From assembly GCF_047824785.1 (NCBI RefSeq), contig NZ_CP181167.1, positions 2,108,001 through 2,172,000 on the forward strand: a stretch of DNA of 64,000 nucleotides. Reading direction: 5' to 3'. The notes beneath the pieces are model-generated. The model was not told where the DNA came from. It did not search any database and saw only the letters and a program-made list of their open reading frames with translations. This DNA comes from Nitrobacter sp039808345 (lineage in GTDB: Bacteria; Pseudomonadota; Alphaproteobacteria; Rhizobiales; Xanthobacteraceae). This document shows positions 47,095 to 55,582 of this stretch, in pieces. The translations under genes were made by a program, and so were the position numbers. Each line of letters begins with the position of its first letter. Position 1 is the stretch's first letter.

Positions 47095-47904
47095 CTACTC
47101 CGCCGGGGTTTCCGCGGGCGGCGAGGTGGCGGCGGAGGCGGAGGGCTTGGCGGCCTTTTTCTCGACAACGGCCACGGCGAGAATCGAGCCCTCGTAGAGC
47201 AGGAGCAGCGGCAGCGCCAATGACATCTGACTCAGCACATCCGGCGGCGTCAGCACCGCCGCGATGACGAACGCGCCGACGATGAAATAGCGTCGCTTCT
47301 CGCGCAGGCCCTTCGACGTGACGACGCCAATCCGCCCGAGCAGCGTCAGGATCACCGGCAACTGGAAGGCGATGCCGAAGGCGAAGATCAGCGACATCGT
47401 CAGCGACAAAAACTCGCCGACCTTGGGCAGCAACTGGATTTCCGCGGTTCCGGGACCAGCCATCTGCTGCATTCCGAGCGAGAACCGCACCAGCATCGGC
47501 AGCACCGCGAAATACACCACCGTCGCGCCGAACACGAAGAACGCGGGGGTTGCGATCAGGTACGGCAGGAAAGCATTGCGCTCGTGTTTGTAGAGGCCGG
47601 GCGCCACGAACTTGTAGATCTGCGTCGCCACGATCGGAAACGAGATGAAGGCTGCGCCGAACAGCGCGAGCTTGAGCTGGGTGATGAAATATTCGAGCAA
47701 CGCGGTGTAGATGAATTTCGAATTCTCCGGACCCGCGACCCAAACGAACGGCCATATCAGGACGTTGTAAATCTGCCTGGCGAAGAAGAAGCAGGCGACA
47801 AACGCCACGCCGAATCCGATCAGCGCCTTGATCAACCGCGAGCGCAGCTCGATCAGGTGATCCATCAGGGGGGCCTTGCTGGCCTCGATGTCGTCGTCGC
47901 TCAT
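47095..47904 (-). CDS. tatC: Twin-arginine translocase subunit TatC
   Basis: The 269-residue membrane protein is the signal-peptide receptor of the Tat pathway, which exports folded proteins. It shows DHLIELRSRLIKALIGFGVA at the N-terminus, six helices, and FELP-like FGVAFVACFF then FAFGIAFQLPVILTLLGRIG. The C-terminal tail is Pro/Ala rich. It overlaps tatB by four bases (ATGA). serS follows 105 bases downstream. Confidence 0.96.
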   Translation of the reverse strand: MSDDDIEASKAPLMDHLIELRSRLIKALIGFGVAFVACFFFARQIYNVLIWPFVWVAGPENSKFIYTALLEYFITQLKLALFGAAFISFPIVATQIYKFVAPGLYKHERNAFLPYLIATPAFFVFGATVVYFAVLPMLVRFSLGMQQMAGPGTAEIQLLPKVGEFLSLTMSLIFAFGIAFQLPVILTLLGRIGVVTSKGLREKRRYFIVGAFVIAAVLTPPDVLSQMSLALPLLLLYEGSILAVAVVEKKAAKPSASAATSPPAETPAE

Positions 47905-48443
47905 GACGCTTTGGCGTCCCTGCCCGTCTGGTCCCTGCCCTCATGCGAGGTTTCCGGCGCAACCTCGGGCGGTTCAGCAGTGGTTGCATCCTGATGCGCC
48001 TGCGGCGTGATCGCCAGCGGCCCGGAGGCGCTCGTCCCGGCGTCGGCCTTGAAGGTTTCAGCAACCCCTGCTCCCAGCGCGGCCGATCCGCTTGCGGAAG
48101 CGGCATCGGAGGGTGCAGATGGCCTGTCGGCCTCGGTCCCGGACTTGTCGAGATCCTCGATCCTCGGCGGCTCGCCGAGCGAGTCTGTCAGCCGGGTCAT
48201 CAGGTCGCCACGGGTCAGGCCGCTGGTGGCGTCGCGCACCTCGTCGAAGGATTTTTTCAGGTCGGCCATTTCAGCCTCGCGCATGGCCTCGTTGAACTGT
48301 CCCTGAAATTCAGCCGCCATCCGCCGCGCCTTGCCCATCCACTGTCCGACCGTGCGCAGCACGCCGGGCAGCTCCTTGGGACCGATCGCGATCAGCGCGA
48401 CGACCCCGATGACGAGCAGTTCACTCCACCCGATGTCGAACAT
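47901..48443 (-). CDS. tatB: Twin-arginine translocase subunit TatB
   Basis: The 180-residue product has the TatB N-terminal helix with MFDIGWSELLVIGVVALIAI, GPKELPGVLRTVGQWMGKAR as the hinge and amphipathic helix, then a long Ala/Pro/Ser-rich tail. TatB with TatC binds the twin-arginine signal. It lies between tatA and tatC and shares ATGA with tatC. Confidence 0.95.
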   Translation of the reverse strand: MFDIGWSELLVIGVVALIAIGPKELPGVLRTVGQWMGKARRMAAEFQGQFNEAMREAEMADLKKSFDEVRDATSGLTRGDLMTRLTDSLGEPPRIEDLDKSGTEADRPSAPSDAASASGSAALGAGVAETFKADAGTSASGPLAITPQAHQDATTAEPPEVAPETSHEGRDQTGRDAKAS

Positions 48444-48622
48444 GAAACTTTCCGCTCACGCGAGGGCTTTGCGCCGGTTTCCGCGCCGCAGCCTGCATCC
48501 CGTCCTGTTTAGGTCCCTGCCCTGAGCCCAACAGGGATCAACGCGTTTCGACAGCCCTGCCACATCGTGGACGTCGAACCTTGATGATCGCCGCAGACGT
48601 GACGTCCTCGCGCCGAGCCGCG

Positions 48623-48859
48623 TCAGATGACCTTGCTGCCGGTGTCGGAGCGCGCCGCACCGGACCCGTCCGCATTGTGATTGATCGTCTTTACCGGTTC
48701 GGACTTTTCCGCGCTGTTCTCATCATCCTTCATGCCCTTCTTGAAGGCCTTGATGCCCTGCGCGACATCGCCCATCAGGTCGGAAATCTTGCCACGACCG
48801 AACAGCAGCAGGATCACCGCGACCACCACGATCCAGTGCCAGATGCTCAGTGAACCCAT
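48623..48859 (-). CDS. tatA: Twin-arginine translocase subunit TatA
   Basis: The 78-residue product from the ATG at 48859 begins MGSLSIWHWIVVVAVILLLF, then GRGKISDLMGDVAQGIKAFK, the TatA membrane helix and amphipathic helix. It forms the size-adjustable channel of the Tat system. A longer frame upstream is not supported. A 179-base gap separates it from tatB. Confidence 0.95.
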   Translation of the reverse strand: MGSLSIWHWIVVVAVILLLFGRGKISDLMGDVAQGIKAFKKGMKDDENSAEKSEPVKTINHNADGSGAARSDTGSKVI

Positions 48860-49015
48860 CTGCAACCTCCAAGCCGGCGGCCGGCGTACGGCCAAACCTG
48901 TACGGAACGTAGGCCCCGGGATCGGCAAAAACAAGGATTCAGGTTCTCGCGAGCCGCAATAACCGCCCGGAATAACTCTTTACGGCTTCAGACCGAAGCC
49001 GCGCTCGCCTGCTGG

Positions 49016-49142
49016 ATTCTTTCACCACTTCAAGGAATCGGTGAAAGACTCTAGCTTTTTGATTTGACGCGTTTTCTTGACGCGAACCGGATTCCATCCT
49101 CGGGTCAAGCCCGAGGACATGCTTCGCTCGAAAACGCTATAG
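49016..49142. repeat. Dispersed palindromic repeat, copy 6
   Basis: Two units: a GATTCTTTCACC/GGTGAAAGA-type stem at 49016-49050 ending CTCTAG, and GCGTTTTCTTGACGCGAACC...GCTTCGCTCGAAAACGC enclosing CCTCGGGTCAAGCCCGAGG. It ends at the base before the stop of the next gene. Confidence 0.8.
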
Positions 49143-49805
49143 TCAGAATACGAAAGCCGGCGGCCGTTCGAGGCCCGGCAGGACCGGAGCCGACGCGTCA
49201 AAAAGAGGCCGGCTCCCAAAATCGGAGCGTGAGCGGGTGACGATGACCGCCCGCGGCGCGCCGCTTGTGGCGAATACGCCGACCAGACGTCCCTCGGGCG
49301 CAAGCTGCGCGCAAAGCGTATCGAGAACAACCTCGGTCGCGCCCTCCAGAATGATGACGTCGTAAGGCGCGCGCGCGGGCGCTCCGTCGCTCGCCGGGGC
49401 CGGAACGATGGCCACATGGCCGAGGCCGAGGCTCGCGAGATTGCCGGAGGCTTTCGTCGCCAGCGCCGGATCGTTCTCGATCGCCGTCACCCGGTCGGTA
49501 AGTTTTCCCACAAGCGCGGCGGTGTAGCCGGTCGCACAGCCAACCACGAGCACGTTGTCGGTGCTCTTGATCTCAGCCGCCTGAACCATCTTTGCGACTA
49601 CCATGGGCTTAAGCAGATACCTTTTCGAGGCCCCTTCGCTGATGTCCAGATCGAGATCCAGATATGCCAGCGCACGGCGATCCTCGGGGACGAAAATCTC
49701 ACGCGGAAGCGCCAGCATCGCGTCGATGATCCGCGGATCGGTGACGTCGCTGGGCCGCACCTGACCGTCAACCATTTTCCCGCGAGCGGTCGAAAAGTCA
49801 GACAT
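49143..49805 (-). CDS. Protein-L-isoaspartate methyltransferase-family protein (second PIMT-like)
   Basis: The 220-residue product starts at the ATG at 49805. It has SAM-binding features (VLVVGCATGYTAALVGKLTD, YDVIILEGATEVVLD) and PIMT-like FVPEDRRALAYLDLDLDI. It is shorter and more divergent than pcm at 43052. Members of this group are often found upstream of tolC-type genes in rhizobia; here the downstream side holds repeats and a tRNA. The stop codon abuts a palindromic repeat. Confidence 0.85.
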   Translation of the reverse strand: MSDFSTARGKMVDGQVRPSDVTDPRIIDAMLALPREIFVPEDRRALAYLDLDLDISEGASKRYLLKPMVVAKMVQAAEIKSTDNVLVVGCATGYTAALVGKLTDRVTAIENDPALATKASGNLASLGLGHVAIVPAPASDGAPARAPYDVIILEGATEVVLDTLCAQLAPEGRLVGVFATSGAPRAVIVTRSRSDFGSRPLFDASAPVLPGLERPPAFVF

Positions 49806-49842
49806 CCACGATCCCTCAATCCGTGACAAAGTTCCGGAGACC

Positions 49843-49973
49843 TATAGCGTTTTCGAGCGAAGCATCTCCTCGGGCCTGACCCGCGGATGGATACCGGCTC
49901 GCGTGAAGAAAACGCGTCAGAACAACAATCTAGAGCTTCGCTTCTGATTCATTCAGAAGCGAAAGTGCTCTAG
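49843..49973. repeat. Dispersed palindromic repeat, copy 7
   Basis: ATAGCGTTTTCGAGCGAAGC pairs with GTGAAGAAAACGC, followed by a second stem GCTTCTGATTCATTCAGAAGC ending CTCTAG at 49968-49973. It is a close match to copies 2 and 12. Confidence 0.8.
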
Positions 49974-50191
49974 GACACCCCCTTGGTCGATGCAAGCCTT
50001 TGCTGAGCGGGCCTTGTCAGCCGTCGCATTTGTCGCAGCGTTTTCCTTTGGTTGCGGGACGTGCACGGCGTGGGACGGGTAACCGATCGATCCATCTGCC
50101 TTCGTCCGGGGGTGCCGGGTCGGCATTTCCGCTTTGCAAGCGTCGGAGGCTTTGTTATACGCTGCCTCATTGCGAAGCACGCTTCGCACGT

Positions 50192-50266
50192 TCCCTGGTA
50201 GCTCAGCGGTAGAGCATTCGACTGTTAATCGAATGGTCGCTGGTTCGAATCCAGCCCGGGGAGCCA
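50192..50266 (+). tRNA. tRNA-Asn (anticodon GTT)
   Basis: A 75-base cloverleaf with encoded CCA. The acceptor stem is TCCCTGG (50192-50198) with CCGGGGA (50256-50262), discriminator G, then CCA. The D arm is GCTCAGCGGTAGAGC, the anticodon loop CTGTTAA holds GTT at 50224-50226, and the T arm contains GGTTCGAATCC. A perfect inverted repeat TGCGAAGC-AC-GCTTCGCA lies just upstream (50171-50188). The 3' half overlaps the end of a recombinase gene on the other strand. Confidence 0.96.
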
Positions 50267-51826
50267 TTTCTCCAAAACGGGCGTAGAAGCGGCTCCAGCG
50301 GCGTGTTCGCCTTTGGTTTCGATGACCGTTTCCGCAAGCATGTCAAAGGGTTGGCGAAAGTTCGCGACCACCTTCCCGTGATCCCAAGTGCAGTTCGATA
50401 GTAAAAAATTGAGCAAGCGGCGTTTTTCGCGCGGCTCCTGCTTCGCGAACAGCCTTTGGACGTCCCGCGCCAGTTCCAGCAGAGCGACTCCTTCGGAAAG
50501 ATAAGATTTATCTGCGCTCCGGTGCCGTTCGATCTCGCGCTGGCAGCGTTCCTGCTCCTCGCGCCATTGGTTCGACATTTTTTCGAAGAAGGCCGCATCC
50601 ACCAGTCCGTCGAGCTTATCGACATACATGGCGTGAATGCGATCGTTCAGCCGCTTCGCTTCCGCTTCAAGCCGCCTGATCGCTTCCTCGTGCTCGCGGC
50701 GTTCGTCGGCGTGGCTGGCGTGGAGCGCATCGCGCACCCATTCCAGAACCTCGTCATCGAACCGCAGCCGGCCGAGCAATTCGGTGAACTGTGATTCGAT
50801 GGCTTCCTCGCGGACATATTTGCGGCGGCAGTCGGCGGGCTTGCCCTTGCACTTATCGGCGTAGCCGGTGCAATGGTAATAGACGTAGCGTTCCTTCTTG
50901 ATCTCGCCGACCACCGCGCAGCCGCAGGCATGACAGGCGATTAGGCCCGAGAAGGCAAAATCCCGCCTGCCCTTCTTGGCGCCGCGGGCATTGCGGCCGT
51001 CCATCACATCCTGCACCCGTTCCCATAGTTCGGTCGGCACGATGGCCTCGTAACGGCCCTGATAGGTCTTGCCGTCCCAATCGAAGCGCCCGGTATAGAT
51101 GCGGTTGCGCAGAATCGCGGCGACGGTACTTTTCGGGATGCGCCCGCCGCTTTTCTTGAACACGAGGCCCGCCGCCCTAGCTTTCTTCGTCACCTCCTGC
51201 GTGGACATATCGCCCCACGCATACCATTCGAACATCTTGCGGATGATCGGCGCGGCTTCCTCGTCGGGCACGATGATCTTGCGACCGTCTTCGCGCGTCA
51301 CGTTGCGATAGCCGAGCGGTGCGTTCGAGGGCCAGAAGCCTTGCGCCGCTTTCTCGGTCATGCCCTTGCGCGTTTCTTCCGAAAGGTTGTCGATGTAGTT
51401 CTTCGCCATCAGCACCTTGATGCCGTGCATGAACTTTTCCGAGGAACGCGACTCGCGCGACAGCACAACGCCTTCCTTGGCGAAGTGCATTTCGACGTCG
51501 AGCTCATCGACTGTCAGCCAATCCTTCAGGTTGCGATAGAGCCGGTCGGTCTTCTCGACCAGCATCACGCCAACGGACGGGTGCGCCTTGAGATATGCGA
51601 CCATCTCGCCAAATGCGGCGCGGCCGGCCTGTTTGGCGGTTTCAACGTCAACGTATTCCTGTGCCACTGCAAAGCCGTTCGCGGAGGCGTATTCCTTCAG
51701 CAGCTTGAGCTGGGCCGGGATTGAGAAGCCTTCCTTCTCCTGCTCCTTCGAGGAGACGCGGGCATAGATCACCGCCTGCTTGCGGGCGGGATCAGCGGCG
51801 GGTGCGAGTCTGGCAGCTCTTTTCAT
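50225..51826 (-). CDS. Large serine recombinase (integrase type) ending inside tRNA-Asn
   Basis: The 533-residue product has the resolvase domain (AVIYARVSSKEQEKEGFSIP, catalytic serine in ARVSS; VEKTDRLYRNLKDW), the recombinase DNA-binding domain, the zinc beta-ribbon (ACHACGCAVVGEIKK and CTGYADKCKGKPADC), and a coiled-coil. Its last residues (GLDSNQRPFD) are the antisense translation of the tRNA-Asn gene, and the stop codon lies on the anticodon. This placement suggests integration at the tRNA. Such enzymes excise or integrate the element they sit on. Confidence 0.9.
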   Translation of the reverse strand: MKRAARLAPAADPARKQAVIYARVSSKEQEKEGFSIPAQLKLLKEYASANGFAVAQEYVDVETAKQAGRAAFGEMVAYLKAHPSVGVMLVEKTDRLYRNLKDWLTVDELDVEMHFAKEGVVLSRESRSSEKFMHGIKVLMAKNYIDNLSEETRKGMTEKAAQGFWPSNAPLGYRNVTREDGRKIIVPDEEAAPIIRKMFEWYAWGDMSTQEVTKKARAAGLVFKKSGGRIPKSTVAAILRNRIYTGRFDWDGKTYQGRYEAIVPTELWERVQDVMDGRNARGAKKGRRDFAFSGLIACHACGCAVVGEIKKERYVYYHCTGYADKCKGKPADCRRKYVREEAIESQFTELLGRLRFDDEVLEWVRDALHASHADERREHEEAIRRLEAEAKRLNDRIHAMYVDKLDGLVDAAFFEKMSNQWREEQERCQREIERHRSADKSYLSEGVALLELARDVQRLFAKQEPREKRRLLNFLLSNCTWDHGKVVANFRQPFDMLAETVIETKGEHAAGAASTPVLEKWLPGLDSNQRPFD

Positions 51827-51920
51827 TTCATTTAGTGTAACCTAAACAAACGCTGTTGCAAGTCGATGGGGCATAACGCGCTCCATGTTGACGGCGAGGC
51901 CCCTCGCCGTGACGCGCGCA

Positions 51921-52373
51921 TCAGTTCAGCGTCCAGATCGAGCCGTTCAGCACCGAGGCAAACGCCACCCAGGCCGCGTAAGGCGCGAACAGCCACGCCG
52001 CCACGCGATCCCGCCGCCAAGCCGTCCCGATGAAAGCAACAATGGTGGCCAGCAGCAGCAGGATGACGACAAGCGCGGCGCCGACCTTGTGCGCCGAGAA
52101 AAAAGTTGGAGACCAAAGGAAATTGAGCAAAAGCGATAGCCACCAGAGTTTCATCGGCAAGCCATCGCGATTCCGCTCAAAGACACGCCAGCCGGCGATG
52201 GCGATCAGAATGTAGAGCAGAGTCCAAACCGGCGCGAACAGCCAGTTCGGCGGGTTGAAGGCAGGCTTCGCGAGCGCCGCATACCATTCGCCCGGCACGG
52301 TCAGGAACCCGATGGCGAGACCACCGCCGATCACCAGAATGAGGAACACGATAAGCGAAAACATGCGGTTCAT
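51921..52373 (-). CDS. tspO: TspO/MBR-family protein
   Basis: The 150-residue membrane protein has the TspO layout of five helices, with WYAALAKPAFNPPNWLFAP and GWRVFERNRDGLPMKLWWLS, then WSPTFFSAHKVGAALVVI and the C-terminal AAWVAFASVLNGSIWTLN. TspO proteins bind porphyrins and other tryptophan-pocket ligands and act in oxygen and light responses. It overlaps the DUF2254 gene by four bases (ATGA) and so belongs to the same transcription unit. Confidence 0.92.
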   Translation of the reverse strand: MNRMFSLIVFLILVIGGGLAIGFLTVPGEWYAALAKPAFNPPNWLFAPVWTLLYILIAIAGWRVFERNRDGLPMKLWWLSLLLNFLWSPTFFSAHKVGAALVVILLLLATIVAFIGTAWRRDRVAAWLFAPYAAWVAFASVLNGSIWTLN

Positions 52374-53671
52374 GAGATGCGGTGTTCCCTGTCCTTGGTT
52401 TCACCCGAAACGCGCGCGGTAATCTTCGCGGCCACCTCTCGCACGGCGTGCCTTTCCGGCTCCAGCTTCAACTCCGCCTCGGCCCGCGCCAGCGCAGCTT
52501 CCGAATGCCTCGTTGCGGCGACGCCGAACGCAGCGCGATCGACACCTACCAACGCGAGGAACGCCTTCTGAAGACGGAGATGAATCTCCACCATCCCGGC
52601 ACCATCCCGCGCAATCGGAGCGAATACATCATCGAACATGTCGCTGACCTCAATCGCAGGAACCCATACATGAGGGCAGTCGATCTTAGCGTCGGTTCTC
52701 GAATCGTCGAAGCTCCCCCATTTAGCCAGTAGCCGGACGGCGCGCCCGATCACGTCGATAGCCGTTCCGGGATCGTTGACGGCGGGAGACAGCGCGCGGG
52801 AAGCGATCTCGGCCAGCACGCAGAGGCCGAAGCGCGGGTCTTGATCAAAGGTACGTTCCGCGCCGATCGTGAACGCCTTGGCGACCGCCTTGCGGATGTC
52901 GTCGTCCTGCGGCCCAACCACCATGGCAACAGGCCGCACCGGGTCTGTGAAAACGCCAGGCAGCGCCGTGATGAAGACCTGAACCCTGGACTTCTTTGCA
53001 CAGTCCTCAAGCGCTGGTACATCGACATGTTGAACATAGCCGATCGTTTCCGAGAACGCCGGCAGCGCGCTTTTGGGAACATCGCCGGCGTGAACCATCG
53101 GGCGGCGCCCGCCGAGATGTGGATACCTAAGGCGCGTTTTCATGGCCTTCCATGTCGCCTCCTCCACACGTTCAATCGTCTCGCCGAGCCGGCCGAACCG
53201 CGCGAGATAATCGACCCAGCGCAGGATTGTGACCGCAATAAGCGCGATCAGGCCAATCGTCGCCACCAACAGCACCACGCGCCCCTGATCGCTATAAAGT
53301 TCGGTGCTCAACGCGATGATGCCGACGAGGCTAAACAGAAAAGAACCGATGAATGTGCCAAGCACGTTCTTGCTTGTGTTGTCCTCCATCAGCAGGCGCG
53401 TAGCGCGCGGCGTCACGTTGTTCGTCGCCGCGCCATAAGCCGCAACCATCGTACTGACGGAGAACACCGTGACCGCAAGCATGCTCGACGCCAGCACGTT
53501 GAGGATTCCGTCGATCGCCTTCGCGCCGATTGTGATTGTCCAGGTTTCGGGAACATGAGGCGCAAAAATGCCGGCGACGGCAGTGGCGACGCCGGCCAGG
53601 CCGAACAACGTAACCCGCAGCCAGAGCTTGCGCGAAAACAAGAGCAGCAGCCATTGCCAGCGCGCCATCAT
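52370..53671 (-). CDS. DUF2254-domain membrane protein
   Basis: The start at 53671 is chosen because it overlaps the stop of the gene before it (ATGATG). The 433-residue product has an N-terminal membrane part with four helices (VTLFGLAGVATAVAGIFAPH, LASSMLAVTVFSVSTMVAAY and others) and a soluble C-terminal part with DPRFGLCVLAEIASRALSPA and NDPGTAIDVIGRAVRLL. These are the DUF2254 marks. Function is unknown to me. Linked to tspO by ATGA. Confidence 0.85.
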   Translation of the reverse strand: MMARWQWLLLLFSRKLWLRVTLFGLAGVATAVAGIFAPHVPETWTITIGAKAIDGILNVLASSMLAVTVFSVSTMVAAYGAATNNVTPRATRLLMEDNTSKNVLGTFIGSFLFSLVGIIALSTELYSDQGRVVLLVATIGLIALIAVTILRWVDYLARFGRLGETIERVEEATWKAMKTRLRYPHLGGRRPMVHAGDVPKSALPAFSETIGYVQHVDVPALEDCAKKSRVQVFITALPGVFTDPVRPVAMVVGPQDDDIRKAVAKAFTIGAERTFDQDPRFGLCVLAEIASRALSPAVNDPGTAIDVIGRAVRLLAKWGSFDDSRTDAKIDCPHVWVPAIEVSDMFDDVFAPIARDGAGMVEIHLRLQKAFLALVGVDRAAFGVAATRHSEAALARAEAELKLEPERHAVREVAAKITARVSGETKDREHRIS

Positions 53672-54900
53672 TCCGCGGCCTCCAGTTCGCGAGCCGCGGT
53701 TGGCGCGAGGGCCTCGGCCAGCATCGCGTCTAGAAGGCGGCGGCCAGTGTCTGCGGCTGCGGTGAGGCTTGCCTCGAGTCGGTCGCATAGCGCCATCAGC
53801 TCATCGACCTTGGCAACGATGCGGCGCTGTTCAGCGAGGGGTGGGAGGGGGATTGGTAGTCGTTCGGTCTTGCCCTTCCCGAGTGTCGGCACGCCGGTGT
53901 TTTGGTTCATTTCATTGGTCAGCCAAGCCACTACCTCGTCTCGGCGGAGAAGCCAGAGCAAGTAGGCCGGATCGAGCCCTGTCATCGGCTTGATAGAAAA
54001 TAGAGTGTGACTGAACGTGAACTTCTCGAAGGGCGGAAGGAAGCGGGGAAGCCCAAGTCGGCCCTTTCTTGCGAAGATGATGTCGTGTTCGGCGAAGTCA
54101 CATATCTCTTTTTGAAACTCCCAAAAGGCTTGAGTAGTGAGCTTAGCGGTTTTCGGATTCCATCCGTCGTCGCCGAGAAATTCTCGTGTGGAGAGGATCG
54201 GAACTGTTCCGCCCGAATAGTCAGGGTAGCGATGGCTCGGGTTGGCGAAGGTCTCCAAAGCCTGGTCGTCGCTTCCGGTGAAGTCGGCGCTCGGAATGCG
54301 GCACTCGAAGCGGGCGATCTCGACGAAGGGATGATCGATCGGCGTCGCCGGCTGAAGCACCCGCTGCTTGCGGTCGGGGAAGACTTCGTCCCAGGCAGAG
54401 AAGACCAGCTTGCGCGGCATCAACAGGCAGGAGGCATAAAGGTCAGCCTGCACTTCGATCCGCGCCTTGGCCTGGCTGGATCGGCAAACGACGCTCGGCG
54501 CGGAATTGGTTTCAAGAAGCGATATTTGCGCCGGGTCTTTGCCGAACAACGCCCGATGAAGCTGCCAATGTCCGACCTCATGCGCCACCGTATAGCGATA
54601 GCGCCCTTCCCTCGCCGGATTGGCGTCAGGATCGAGGCTTTCGTCAATCACGATCCGCTTCTGCTCGAAGAAGATGGCGCCAAGGATATCGGGATCAAAC
54701 CCGATGCCCGAGCGCGGCACACCGAACAGACGGTGCGTATCGTCGAACTCGATACCGATCTTCAGGTACTTCTCGATGATGTCGTCGATCGCGATAGGCG
54801 CCTCGATCGTGACGCCGCGCGCATGGCCATACCCGGCCAAGAGCGCCTGCGCGTCCTTTTCGATCGCCTCGTCGGGCACATAGGAAACGAACTTGGTCAT
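53668..54900 (-). CDS. Chimera of an ImmA/IrrE metallopeptidase and a type I restriction specificity (HsdS) half
   Basis: Residues 1 to about 217 are an ImmA/IrrE-type peptidase (zinc site HEVGH in YTVAHEVGHWQLHRALFG, third ligand region VQADLYASCLLMPRKLV). The usual ImmA ending is missing. After ALETFANP the protein switches to an HsdS target-recognition domain (SGGTVPILSTREFLGDDGW, IIFARKGRLGLPRFLPP) and the HsdS coiled-coil (PLPPLAEQRRIVAKVDELMA). At 410 residues it is longer than ImmA and shorter than HsdS. This looks like a deletion between two neighbouring genes, or a rare fusion; it is read through as one frame. No hsdM or hsdR is in the window. Confidence 0.75.
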   Translation of the reverse strand: MTKFVSYVPDEAIEKDAQALLAGYGHARGVTIEAPIAIDDIIEKYLKIGIEFDDTHRLFGVPRSGIGFDPDILGAIFFEQKRIVIDESLDPDANPAREGRYRYTVAHEVGHWQLHRALFGKDPAQISLLETNSAPSVVCRSSQAKARIEVQADLYASCLLMPRKLVFSAWDEVFPDRKQRVLQPATPIDHPFVEIARFECRIPSADFTGSDDQALETFANPSHRYPDYSGGTVPILSTREFLGDDGWNPKTAKLTTQAFWEFQKEICDFAEHDIIFARKGRLGLPRFLPPFEKFTFSHTLFSIKPMTGLDPAYLLWLLRRDEVVAWLTNEMNQNTGVPTLGKGKTERLPIPLPPLAEQRRIVAKVDELMALCDRLEASLTAAADTGRRLLDAMLAEALAPTAARELEAAE

Positions 54901-54953
54901 TGATCGTCATCCATCATTTGCATCGTTGAAATCGTCTTCCCCCGATCAAGCGC

Positions 54954-55301
54954 TCACTTGTCCTTCGCCTTCTGCGCGTTGCGCGCCAGTCGGGCAATGT
55001 CTTCGGCGTTCAATCCCTTCGTGGTCCGAAGCAGCGCCGCCAGTTCCACTGGGTGGCGTTTAATGATGTCCGACAGGTCGGTCGACACTCGGCCCGCCCG
55101 CGCCAGCAACTCGTCCACATCGCAGCCGATGATTTGCGCAATCGCCCTGACTTTATCTTCGGCCGGTGGCGCGAACTCGTCCCGCTCCACCTTCGACAGA
55201 TAGGTCGGGCTCACGCCGATCATCTTTGCCATTTCGCGCAAACCGATGTCCTTGGCCTCACGCGCGCGGCGGACGAACTCGCCGAACTTCTCCCCTGACA
55301 T
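54954..55301 (-). CDS. XRE-family transcriptional regulator, ImmR-like
   Basis: The 115-residue product starts at the ATG at 55301 with GAGAGAGG upstream. The helix-turn-helix is in LREMAKMIGVSPTYLSKVER (about 24-43), followed by a short helical dimerisation part. The gene lies 53 bases before the ImmA-containing chimera. ImmR/ImmA pairs control phage-like and integrative elements, with ImmA cutting the repressor when DNA is damaged, so the pair fits the island at tRNA-Asn. Confidence 0.87.
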   Translation of the reverse strand: MSGEKFGEFVRRAREAKDIGLREMAKMIGVSPTYLSKVERDEFAPPAEDKVRAIAQIIGCDVDELLARAGRVSTDLSDIIKRHPVELAALLRTTKGLNAEDIARLARNAQKAKDK

Positions 55302-55578
55302 GCCGACCTCTCTCGTCCCGTGTTTACAAACCACTATACAAGCGCTTCGCGCCAATCGTCAACTGAACCCTAAACACTCTTTATGGAGAATCCTTTAGGC
55401 GGCGAGCCGAAGCTCACGAACGCCTTCAAGAACGTGCCTGAAATCGGGTTCCGGCGCGAGGCACATGGTTCGATAATGCGATATGAAGGGGAGCCATTTT
55501 CATGAACGCCAAGTTCAGGAAAGAAGCCGGCAGACATCACTCGGGTCAGGCCCGAGGACATGCTTCGCCTGATACGTT
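55302..55578. other. Intergenic region, 277 bp
   Basis: It contains the promoter side of the XRE regulator, the possible right attachment site (55466-55503) and part of a dispersed repeat. I find no gene with coding support. Confidence 0.5.
55466..55503. other. Possible right attachment remnant (attR) of the tRNA-Asn island
   Basis: TGGTTCGA (55466-55473) followed 22 bases later by GGGGAGCCATTT (55488-55499) echoes the tRNA-Asn 3' end, where TGGTTCGA (50241) is followed 17 bases later by GGGGAGCCATTT (50258-50269). The spacing differs and the intervening bases do not match, so this may be chance. Confidence 0.3.
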
Positions 55579-55582
55579 TTAG
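55538..55582. repeat. Dispersed palindromic repeat, copy 8, partial
   Basis: It keeps CTCGGGTCAGGCCCGAG and the right arm ATGCTTCGCCTGATACGTTTTAG. Only part of the unit is present. The stop codon of the next gene (55579-55581) lies inside it. Confidence 0.65.

Noticed and set aside
46919..48106. 395-residue frame over tatC and tatB
   Set aside because: It overlaps genuine tatC and tatB, which have complete family signatures. The alternative frame shows no domain.
55370..55561. 63-residue reading frame on the minus strand near the XRE regulator
   Set aside because: It overlaps the possible attachment remnant and a dispersed repeat, and has no ribosome-binding site or recognisable domain.
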